Position numbers and translations under genes: made by a program. This document shows, in pieces, positions 1 to 7,353 of a stretch of DNA of 64,000 bases; position 1 is the stretch's first letter, and every line of letters begins with the position of its first letter. This DNA is from JANQHS01 sp965227315. Its GTDB lineage: Bacteria; Bacteroidota; Bacteroidia; Cytophagales; CCMP332. Under the pieces are notes generated by a model. It made no database searches. It was not told the DNA's origin and worked only from the letters and a program-made list of their open reading frames with translations. The stretch spans positions 2,728,001 through 2,792,000 of the forward strand of contig OZ245737.1 of the NCBI GenBank assembly GCA_965227315.1. Reading direction: 5' to 3'.

Positions 1-1105
1 ACATTCTTGGAACCAGCCAGTATAGCATGGCGAAGGTCAGGAATCCATTCCAGCCTAGCCCGCCAATATGCACATGCCCAACGATCCAGTCGGTGTAGTG
101 GGCAATTGAATTCAAGGTTTTGGTCGACAATAGCGGACCTTCCAGGGTTGCCATTCCATAACAGGTGAGTGCGACAACCATGAATTTCAGAATTGCGCTT
201 TCCCTAACCCTGTCCCAGGCACCCCTGAGTGTGAGAAGCCCATTCACCATTCCTCCCCAGGACGGTGCGATCAACATTACGGAAAAGACAACCCCGAGGG
301 TCTGCGCCCAATCAGGAAGGGATGTGTAGAGAAGGTGATGTGGTCCGGCCCAGATATAGATGAAGATCAGAGCCCAGAAGTGAACGATAGATAACTTATA
401 ACTGTAAACCGGTCGATTTGCTGCTTTCGGCAGGTAGTAGTACATCAATCCCAAGTACGGTGTGGTCAGGAAGAATGCAACCGCATTGTGTCCGTACCAC
501 CATTGAACGAGGGCATCCTGAACTCCAGCAAAGGCTGAGTAACTTTTGAAAAGAGAAATCGGAAGTTCAAAGGAGTTGACGATGTGCAGAACCGCAACCG
601 TGATGAACGTGGCTATATAAAACCAAATGGCCACATACATATGTCGCTCCCTTCTTTTGATGATGGTCCCGATCATATTGATACCGAAAACAACCCATAC
701 CAGGGCGATCATGATATCAATTGGCCATTCGAGTTCCGCGTATTCCTTGGAGGTGGTTATGCCGAGGGGAAGCGTGATCGCCGCTGCCAGGATGATCAAC
801 TGCCAGCCCCAAAAGTGTATCCAGCTTAATGCATCACTAAACATACGGGCCTTGAGCAGCCTTTGAAGAGAATAATACACCCCTCCGAAGATGGCATTCC
901 CGACAAAGGCGAAAATAATCGCATTGGTATGTAGGGGCCTGATACGACCAAAGGTGGTATACTGGAGCTCAAAATTCATCACAGGGAGGTACAGCTGCAT
1001 TGCTATCAGAAGTCCAACCAGCATTCCGACAACTCCGAAGATCACCGAAGCGATCATAAAGTACTTTACGATCTTGTTATCGTAGGAAAATTTCTCTATC
1101 GCCAT
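1..1105 (-). CDS. ccoN: cbb3-type cytochrome c oxidase subunit I (5' part, cut by window edge)
   Basis: This is the catalytic subunit of the high-affinity cbb3 terminal oxidase in the inner membrane, reducing O2 to water. The ATG is at 1105 and 368 codons are visible before the window edge. Predicted membrane helices carry the expected haem-copper ligands: His59 (RPLHTNAI), His206 (WWYGHNAVAFF, CuB), the His256-His257 pair (WAGPHHLLY, CuB) and a further GHVHIGG motif (haem ligands). The gene lies 6 bases after ccoS, in the order ccoI-ccoS-ccoN, so it is probably co-transcribed from the promoter near 3700. In Bacteroidota ccoN is often fused to ccoO; the fusion point would lie outside the window. 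Confidence 0.95.
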   Translation of the reverse strand, partial: MAIEKFSYDNKIVKYFMIASVIFGVVGMLVGLLIAMQLYLPVMNFELQYTTFGRIRPLHTNAIIFAFVGNAIFGGVYYSLQRLLKARMFSDALSWIHFWGWQLIILAAAITLPLGITTSKEYAELEWPIDIMIALVWVVFGINMIGTIIKRRERHMYVAIWFYIATFITVAVLHIVNSFELPISLFKSYSAFAGVQDALVQWWYGHNAVAFFLTTPYLGLMYYYLPKAANRPVYSYKLSIVHFWALIFIYIWAGPHHLLYTSLPDWAQTLGVVFSVMLIAPSWGGMVNGLLTLRGAWDRVRESAILKFMVVALTCYGMATLEGPLLSTKTLNSIAHYTDWIVGHVHIGGLGWNGFLTFAMLYWLVPRM

Positions 1106-1111
1106 ATCTAA

Positions 1112-1273
1112 CTATTTATTGTCTTTTGGTTTTTTCTTGTCTTCAAAAAGTATTCTTATACCGGGAGTATATGGATCATCATACTGCCCTTTTTTGACCG
1201 ACCATATAAATGCGCCTAAAAAAATGACGGCCAAAAAAACGCTAATCCCTATTAATGTAAATATGATCTCCAT
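1112..1273 (-). CDS. ccoS: cbb3-type oxidase assembly protein CcoS
   Basis: A 53-residue protein with one N-terminal membrane helix (MEIIFTLIGISVFLAVIFLG) followed by the CcoS signature FIWSVKKGQYDD and a Lys-rich tail. CcoS is needed for cofactor (haem/copper) insertion into cbb3 oxidase. The ATG at 1273 lies 7 bases after the ccoI stop and the TAG at 1112 lies 6 bases before the ccoN start, which fits a single operon. Identification rests on the QYDD motif, size and context, and is firm. Confidence 0.93.
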   Translation of the reverse strand: MEIIFTLIGISVFLAVIFLGAFIWSVKKGQYDDPYTPGIRILFEDKKKPKDNK

Positions 1274-1280
1274 CAGTTCT

Positions 1281-3674
1281 TTAGAACAATTTGCTTAGGT
1301 CAAATCTTCTGGATAAAAAGCCGGTTGCTCCGGTAGTAAAAAGAACTATGGATAAACTGCTTAGAGGCATCAGGATCGCTGCAATTACAGGTGAAAGAAT
1401 TCCGGTCAGCGCAAAATACAACCCAATCAGATTATATAAAATCGAAATGCCAAAACTTATCTTGACCACGGTACTGCAGCCTTTTGAGAAATCAAGGATG
1501 GCATCCAGATTTTGAAAAGCCCTGAAGGACAATACCCCATCACTTGAGGGGGTGAGTGAATCCTTTTTATCCGTGAAGGCCAATCCGACATCGCTGGTTT
1601 TGAGGGCAAGACCGTCATTCAATCCATCTCCGATCATGCAAACCCTTTTTCCATGACTTCTTTCATGAAGCACTTCTTGAGCCTTTTCATCTGGATTGCA
1701 TTCAAACAGTACCTTGGAACCTGAAGGCATGAATTCCAGCCATTTTTTCCATGAAGCCTTTGTATCGCCGCTGCATATGGATAATCCATATTGACCCGAA
1801 AGATTATAGATCATCTTCTTGACCCTTTTCCTGATATGGCCCTCGATCAGAAACCGACCAACGACCTTGCTATTCTTCGAAACAAAGACGCCCGGCTCAG
1901 GCTCGGCAGAACCTACCCATTCCCAGTTTCCGATTTTGAACTCATCCTGTCTTTGAATTGCCGAGATCCCTTGGCCCGGGGTCTCTGAGAAATCGATAAT
2001 GGGAAGTTCTTCGGCGATCAGATAATCACTGATGCCCTTGCTCAGAGGATGATGAGACTGGCCGCAGATGGATTTGATCTGGGCTTCTTCCAGATTGGAA
2101 AGTTTTCTTCCCTCATAGTGGATATCATAATCCTCCACGGAGGTGAGGGTTCCGGTTTTATCGAAAATGATATGGTCAATACGTGAGAGAGCTTCTATGA
2201 CGCTGGTATTTTTCAGGTAAAACCCAGCTCTGGAAAGAATTCTTAATCCATTACCGAATGCAAATGGTGCTGAAAGAGCCAAGGCACAAGGACAAGCAAT
2301 GATCAAAACAGAGGCAAAGACCTTGATCGCCGCGCTGATGTCCGGAAGCCAAAAAAAGAATCCCAACAGGGCAAGACCAACCACACCAAAGGTAAAATAG
2401 CGCCCTGCCTGATCATTCAATTGATTCAAGGGTTCTTTGGGTTTTTGAAAAAGCTCGTTGTTCCAGAGATTGGTCAGGTAGCTGGTCGAAACCGTTTTTT
2501 TTAGTTCCACTTCGATGTTAGTCGCAATCTGCCTACCGCCGGCATAAAGGATTTCTCCTAACTGTTTGCTCTCAGGCAAAGATTCACCGGTAACGAAGCT
2601 GTAATCGATCATCCCTTCACCTTTGAGGAGATAACCGTCCGCCGGGATCAACCCGTTATGTTGAATGATAATTCGATCTCCTTCTTTCAGGCTATCAAGA
2701 GGTACGGATTCCTTCACCCCGTTTTTGATCTTGATGGCGTAAAGCGGGAAGAAAGAACGATAGTCCCGGTCGAAGGAAAAGCGGTTGATCGTTTTATTCT
2801 GAAATGCCTTTCCAAGCAACAGGAAGAAGACAAGCCCGGAAAATGAGTCGAAATAACCAAGACCTCCGATAAAAAAAACTTCATAGCTGCTGTAGAGAAA
2901 AAGGCTTGCCATACCAAGACTGAGTGGGACGTCCAGATTTATGGCTCTCTTTCTTAGTCCGGCTATAGCGGATTTGAAGTAATCGAGATCTGCGAAGAAA
3001 AGTACCGGAAGAGAAAGAAGAAATGAGATAAAACCGAAAGAGTTGGTAAAGGCTTCAGGCAACTGTTGGAATGGGTCAAAGTATTCCGGTATGCTCAGCA
3101 ACATGATATTACCGAATGCAAACCCCGCAATACCGATCTGAAGCCATAGTTTTCTGTTGATCGATTTTATTCCCTTACCCTTGTCAGAGGCCAGAGATAG
3201 ATAGGGTTCATAACCCAGGGAGGATAGCAGGAATACAACCTCGCCGAGGTCGACGTTGGAGGGATCATATTGAACCTGCAATTCCTTGCTTTGGAAGTTT
3301 ACCCGTGAATTTTGTATGGCGGGGTTGAACCTGTAAAGTCTTTCCAGCAACCATACGCAGGATACGCAGTGCATTTGCGGGATCTGGAAATTTACGATGG
3401 CTTTGTGTTCATTTTTATACTGCAAAAGCCTGCTTTGGATCTTTTCATCGCGGAGATAGTTAAATTTATCCCTTTGGATCTCTCCGGGACTTACCCCGGC
3501 GTTTGGGTCAAATTCGTAATACTCACAAAGATCCTTTTGGTTCAGAAGGTCGAACACGGTTGCACATCCCCGGCAACAGAATATGTGTTCCTTCTCAACT
3601 ACCTTTTCAGTGGTAATTTTGTCCCCGCAGTGATGGCAGTGGTTTTCTGTTTGTACAAATGATGGATCGCTCAT
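1281..3674 (-). CDS. ccoI: Copper-transporting P1B-type ATPase CcoI/FixI
   Basis: A 797-residue P-type ATPase that exports copper for assembly of cbb3 oxidase. An N-terminal Cys/His module (HCHHCG at 12-17, CCRGC near 33-37) precedes a heavy-metal-associated domain with MHCVSC. Membrane helices follow, with the CPC ion-binding motif (IIACPCALALS), the phosphorylation site DKTGTLTS, the SHHPLSKGI nucleotide motif and the hinge GDGLNDG. The Cys-rich N-terminal module and linkage to ccoS and ccoN distinguish FixI/CcoI from ordinary CopA. The ATG is at 3674. A TAnnn-TTTG promoter-like element (3707-3715) and an FNR-type palindrome (3738-3751) lie upstream. Confidence 0.93.
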   Translation of the reverse strand: MSDPSFVQTENHCHHCGDKITTEKVVEKEHIFCCRGCATVFDLLNQKDLCEYYEFDPNAGVSPGEIQRDKFNYLRDEKIQSRLLQYKNEHKAIVNFQIPQMHCVSCVWLLERLYRFNPAIQNSRVNFQSKELQVQYDPSNVDLGEVVFLLSSLGYEPYLSLASDKGKGIKSINRKLWLQIGIAGFAFGNIMLLSIPEYFDPFQQLPEAFTNSFGFISFLLSLPVLFFADLDYFKSAIAGLRKRAINLDVPLSLGMASLFLYSSYEVFFIGGLGYFDSFSGLVFFLLLGKAFQNKTINRFSFDRDYRSFFPLYAIKIKNGVKESVPLDSLKEGDRIIIQHNGLIPADGYLLKGEGMIDYSFVTGESLPESKQLGEILYAGGRQIATNIEVELKKTVSTSYLTNLWNNELFQKPKEPLNQLNDQAGRYFTFGVVGLALLGFFFWLPDISAAIKVFASVLIIACPCALALSAPFAFGNGLRILSRAGFYLKNTSVIEALSRIDHIIFDKTGTLTSVEDYDIHYEGRKLSNLEEAQIKSICGQSHHPLSKGISDYLIAEELPIIDFSETPGQGISAIQRQDEFKIGNWEWVGSAEPEPGVFVSKNSKVVGRFLIEGHIRKRVKKMIYNLSGQYGLSICSGDTKASWKKWLEFMPSGSKVLFECNPDEKAQEVLHERSHGKRVCMIGDGLNDGLALKTSDVGLAFTDKKDSLTPSSDGVLSFRAFQNLDAILDFSKGCSTVVKISFGISILYNLIGLYFALTGILSPVIAAILMPLSSLSIVLFTTGATGFLSRRFDLSKLF

Positions 3675-3737
3675 AGAAAGCGCCGCAAAAATTGCTCTCA
3701 GAGATTCAAAAACTAATGAATTATTTCAAGAATGAGG

Positions 3738-3751
3738 TTGATAATGATCAG
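3738..3751. promoter_or_regulatory. FNR/CRP-type operator between ccoI and the PAS kinase gene
   Basis: TTGATAATGATCAG matches the TTGAT-N4-ATCAA FNR/FixK consensus at 9 of 10 defined positions. It lies in the 118-base divergent gap. On the minus strand a TAGTTTTTG element (3707-3715) resembles the Bacteroidota -7 box with one extra base. A start near 3702 would place the operator centre about 42 bases upstream, the usual class II activator position. The adjacent gene at 5380 encodes a CRP/FNR-family regulator, a plausible ligand. The site is seen; its function is inferred. Confidence 0.7.
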
Positions 3752-3792
3752 TTTTAGTAATTTTTCCGGTCCAGAAAAAAACCTGACATAAC

Positions 3793-5379
3793 TTGAAGCT
3801 TGAGGAACCAAATATTCCGTTTCTTGAATCAGTTTTTGATTCCATAGGGGAAGCCTTGATCCTTGTTGATGAACGATTCAAAATTGTCTATTGCAACAAT
3901 GCATCTGAGAAGATCTTTGGATATTCTGAGGATGAAATGGCCGGTGCTGATCTTAGGATCCTGATCCCCGATCAACACCACAAAGCTCATGAGGTCCATC
4001 AGAAAAATTTTCTGAAAACTCCCCGTCATAGACCCATGGGAAAGGGCTTGGAGGTTTCTGGAAAAAGAAAGGACGGAGATACTTTCCCCATTGAGGTTAG
4101 TCTTAACCATTTCATTCAGGAGGGCAAGAGATATATTGTGGCGTTGATTACCGACGTAACGGAAAGGAGGGAAATCGAGGATAAACTTCAACACTATACC
4201 AAGAACCTGGAACAAATAGTTGAAGAAAAGACCGCAGGATTGAAATCGGCTATCAAAGACCTGGAAGAACAGGTTTTGGAAAGAGAAGAAGCTGAAAGAG
4301 CACTTCAGGAAAGTCAGGGTCTTTACAGGATCATCGCCAGAAATTTTCCTAGGGGTACCATAAGTGTTATCGATCGGGATTGGAAATACCTGTTTATCGA
4401 GGGACAGGAGCTTTTCAGGTTGGGTGTGACCAGCGAAAGCCTCATTGGGACAGATTACGCTTCACGACTCCAGCCATCCTTACGTGAATCCACAATTGAG
4501 GCCTTGAAACCTGTTTTCGATGGGGAATCGAAAAGAATTGACATCAAGCATAAGGCAAATATCTACGTGCTTTCTGCGGTTCCCTTAAAGGATAAAAACG
4601 GAAAGGTTGAAAAGATCATGATCGTTGAGCAAAATGTCACCGATCAGAAGAAAGCAGAGCAGAATGTCAAAAATGCCCTGAAAAAGGAGATCGAGCTTGG
4701 AGAGATGAAGAGCAGGTTTGTTTCCATGGCATCTCATGAATTCAGGACACCGTTGAGCACGATTCTTTCCTCGGTATTTCTAACCGAACAATACATTCAA
4801 AGAGAAGAGGGACAGAAGGCCTCCGGTCATCTGAACAAAATACGTCAAACGGTGAAGATCCTGACCGAGATATTGAACGATTTCTTATCGTTGGGAAGGC
4901 TCGAAGAAGGCAAGATCAAGATCGATTCCTCCGAATTTGACCTTCGGGATTTTCTCGAGGAGCTGGTCGAAGAAATGAGCAGCATTTCAAAGCCTGGCCA
5001 GAAAATTGACGCCAAATTCAATTTACCGGCAAAGACCGTTCATCTTGATCAAAAAATTCTCCGGAATATCCTTCAGAATCTGTTCTCAAATGCGATAAAG
5101 TACTCCCCTGAGGGAAAGGAGATCTTTCTCCGTGCCAAATTGAAAAACGGGACCCTGAAGATTGAAGTTGAAGATCAGGGCCAGGGTATTCCCGATGAGG
5201 ACAAGAAGCATATCTTTACAAGGTTTTTTCGTGCGAAGAATGCTTCCAATATTCAGGGCACAGGATTAGGTTTAAATATTGTTCAAAGATATGCTGAACT
5301 TCTTGGGGGAATAGTTGCTTTTGAAAGCAAGGAAAACCAGGGAACAGTTTTTCAAGTTCAAATTCCAATCAAAGAATAA
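3793..5379 (+). CDS. PAS-domain sensor histidine kinase, FixL-like architecture
   Basis: A 528-residue cytoplasmic two-component kinase with no membrane segments. PAS1 (about 8-125) is followed by a coiled coil (about 127-172), PAS2 (about 175-288), a HisKA domain with His315 (MASHEFRTPL) and a HATPase_c domain with N, G1 (DQGQGIPD) and G2 (GTGLGLNIV) boxes. PAS1 aligns without gaps to the FixL haem PAS region around IPDQHHKAHEVHQ; His66 falls at the FixL proximal haem histidine, but the FixL distal Arg is Leu86 here. The start is a TTG at 3793, because an in-frame TGA lies 6 bases upstream and the next ATG would cut PAS1. The regulator gene follows with no gap, so they form a cognate pair. 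Confidence 0.85.
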   Translation: MKLEEPNIPFLESVFDSIGEALILVDERFKIVYCNNASEKIFGYSEDEMAGADLRILIPDQHHKAHEVHQKNFLKTPRHRPMGKGLEVSGKRKDGDTFPIEVSLNHFIQEGKRYIVALITDVTERREIEDKLQHYTKNLEQIVEEKTAGLKSAIKDLEEQVLEREEAERALQESQGLYRIIARNFPRGTISVIDRDWKYLFIEGQELFRLGVTSESLIGTDYASRLQPSLRESTIEALKPVFDGESKRIDIKHKANIYVLSAVPLKDKNGKVEKIMIVEQNVTDQKKAEQNVKNALKKEIELGEMKSRFVSMASHEFRTPLSTILSSVFLTEQYIQREEGQKASGHLNKIRQTVKILTEILNDFLSLGRLEEGKIKIDSSEFDLRDFLEELVEEMSSISKPGQKIDAKFNLPAKTVHLDQKILRNILQNLFSNAIKYSPEGKEIFLRAKLKNGTLKIEVEDQGQGIPDEDKKHIFTRFFRAKNASNIQGTGLGLNIVQRYAELLGGIVAFESKENQGTVFQVQIPIKE

Positions 5380-6441
5380 ATGAAAAAGATCCTTCTGATC
5401 GAAGATAATCCGGATGTCCGTCAGAACACTGCGGAGATCCTTCAGCTGGCTAGTTTTCAAGTAGTCCAGGCGGAAAACGGAAAAGTAGGGGTGGAGCTGG
5501 CCAAGGAGAATCTACCGGACTTGATCATCTGTGACATCATGATGCCGGAATTGGATGGTTACGGAGTATTGTATATGCTCGGAAAGAATTCCAAAACCGC
5601 GAGCATTCCATTTATTTTCCTGACCGCCAAAACAGAGAAACAGGATGTCAGAAAGGGGATGGTCATGGGGGCAGATGATTATCTGACCAAACCCTTTGAT
5701 GAAATGGAACTTCTGGATACCATTGAGTCAAGGCTAAAGAGGGCGGACCAATTCAAGACCAAGTTTTCCAGCAATTCAGATGATATTGTCAAGTTCTTGG
5801 ATGAGGCCAAAGGTTTGAATGCCCTTGATGAGCTTTCTGAGAACAGGAAATCCAGGGTCTTCCCGAAGAAGACAATGATCTTTTTTGAAGGGGACTATCC
5901 CAATTCATTGTATTTCCTGAAATCCGGAAAGATCAAGACCTATAAGATGAATGATGATGGCAAGGAGTTCATTACAGGGCTCTTCAAGCCAGGAGAATTT
6001 ATTGGTTATACGGCCATTCTGGAAAACGATAATTACCCCGATTCTGCCATGGTCATGGAGGATGCAGAGATCCTGACCATCCCGAGGACAGATTTTTTGG
6101 CGCTGCTCAACAAGAACCGGGATGTCGCCAACAAGTTTATCAAAATGCTCAGCGCCGAGATCGTTGAAAAGGAAAATCAACTTCTGGACCTTGCCTATAA
6201 CACGGTGCGTAAAAGAGTTGCACAGGCGTTGGTCAAATTGAACAGTCGCTATGCTGAAACTCAGGAGACGGACGATTTTTCAATGGCTGTTTCAAGGGAT
6301 GACTTGGCAAGTATGGTGGGAACCACAACCGAATCGGTGATCCGAACACTCTCTGATTTTAAGGAAGAGGGACTGATCGAGATTCAAGGTCGAAATATCA
6401 CTTTAAAGGATGTTGAGGGCCTGGACCATCTAAAATTCTGA
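5380..6441 (+). CDS. Response regulator with CRP/FNR-family output domain
   Basis: A 353-residue fusion of a receiver domain (1-125; Asp10, phospho-acceptor Asp52 in ICDIMMP, Thr82, Lys104), a cyclic-nucleotide-binding-type beta-barrel (about 155-270, with FKPGEFIGY) and a CRP-type winged helix (about 280-345). The recognition helix reads TTTESVIRTL, so the Glu and Arg of the CRP/FNR E-xx-x-R pattern are kept but the FNR Ser is Ile. There is no FNR-type N-terminal cysteine cluster, so direct Fe-S oxygen sensing is unlikely and phosphorylation by the upstream kinase is the probable input. The ATG directly follows the kinase TAA. The divergent cco genes and the FNR-type sites suggest it controls micro-oxic respiration. 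Confidence 0.88.
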   Translation: MKKILLIEDNPDVRQNTAEILQLASFQVVQAENGKVGVELAKENLPDLIICDIMMPELDGYGVLYMLGKNSKTASIPFIFLTAKTEKQDVRKGMVMGADDYLTKPFDEMELLDTIESRLKRADQFKTKFSSNSDDIVKFLDEAKGLNALDELSENRKSRVFPKKTMIFFEGDYPNSLYFLKSGKIKTYKMNDDGKEFITGLFKPGEFIGYTAILENDNYPDSAMVMEDAEILTIPRTDFLALLNKNRDVANKFIKMLSAEIVEKENQLLDLAYNTVRKRVAQALVKLNSRYAETQETDDFSMAVSRDDLASMVGTTTESVIRTLSDFKEEGLIEIQGRNITLKDVEGLDHLKF

Positions 6442-6451
6442 CATATATCAG
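6438..6451 (+). promoter_or_regulatory. Weak FNR-type site upstream of the universal stress gene
   Basis: CTGACATATATCAG is a two-fold symmetric sequence matching TTGAT-N4-ATCAA at 7 of 10 defined positions. It overlaps the TGA stop of the REC-CRP regulator gene and lies about 87 bases upstream of the universal stress protein start. A 7-of-8 match to the -7 box TAnnTTTG (TAGTTTTT) is at 6515-6522. Chance occurrence is possible. Confidence 0.35.
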
Positions 6452-6537
6452 TACTCTTTTTGAGCGAACTCATCCCAGCAGTTTAGTGGCTTGGTTTTTT
6501 TTGGGAAAATGGTATAGTTTTTTCTCAATGAACTGGA

Positions 6538-7350
6538 ATGATTAAGATTCTAATCCCTACTGATTTTTCGGAAGCCGCGGAAAAAGCGATGGCTTACGCA
6601 AGACTGCTCTATCAGGCCAGTGATATTGAGGTTTATCTACTGAATGTATATGAAATGGTCCATGCTTCTTCGGAAATGATCATTTCCATAGATGATATCC
6701 TGAAAAAGAACTCGGAAAAGGGATTGGAGGATGAAAAGAACAAACTGGAGACCGCAATTCCTGAATTTGCAGGAAGGATTAGGCTGATATCAAAATTCGG
6801 CTCTCTTGTCAGCTCAATAGAGAAGGTTATCAAGGAACACCGCATTGATTTGGTTCTGATGGGAACAGAGGGAGCAAAGGGTCTGGAAAAATTAATATTT
6901 GGTTCAAACGCCAGTGAGGTTGTTCGAGGCGTTGAGATCCCAGTAGGTGTGATCCCTTCGAACTTTGATCTCCATGGAATACAAAAGGTTGTGCTTGCAC
7001 TCAACGGATACGAGTTGGTGAATCCTCCTTCCCTGGAAATTCTAAAATATGTTCTTCAGAAGCATGAAGCGGAGATAGAGATCCTTACCGTGCTAAAAGA
7101 GCCTATGGATTCCAACTCCGAGGAGAATAAAAAGATCGTTGAAAGGGAATTGCAGGGATTCAACTATCACCTGCACACTTCTGAGGATCAGGACATCTCG
7201 GAATCGATAAAACTATTTGCAAAAGATTGCCACGCAGATCTTATCGCCCTGCTTCCGCATAAATATCCCTTGGTCAAACAGATGTTTCACCATAGTGTTT
7301 CCCGTGATCTTGCCACTAAATCGGAAATCCCGGTTCTGGCACTTCGTTAG
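6538..7350 (+). CDS. Universal stress protein, tandem UspA domains
   Basis: A 270-residue cytoplasmic protein with two UspA folds (about 1-143 and 148-270). The first starts with MIKILIPTDFS and ends in the nucleotide-binding pattern G-2x-G-9x-G-S (GTEG ... FGSNA, about residues 104-120). The second is degenerate and ends in IPVLALR without a clear ATP motif. It follows the REC-CRP regulator by 96 bases and could belong to its regulon; UspA proteins are frequent FNR/FixK targets in other bacteria. The stop is 3 bases from the stop of the convergent adhesin gene, with no obvious terminator between. Confidence 0.9.
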   Translation: MIKILIPTDFSEAAEKAMAYARLLYQASDIEVYLLNVYEMVHASSEMIISIDDILKKNSEKGLEDEKNKLETAIPEFAGRIRLISKFGSLVSSIEKVIKEHRIDLVLMGTEGAKGLEKLIFGSNASEVVRGVEIPVGVIPSNFDLHGIQKVVLALNGYELVNPPSLEILKYVLQKHEAEIEILTVLKEPMDSNSEENKKIVERELQGFNYHLHTSEDQDISESIKLFAKDCHADLIALLPHKYPLVKQMFHHSVSRDLATKSEIPVLALR

Positions 7351-7353
7351 TCC

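Noticed and set aside
584..1085. Plus-strand frames of 64-81 codons at the window start
   Set aside because: They are antisense to ccoN, whose minus-strand frame is continuous to the window edge with all haem and copper ligands.
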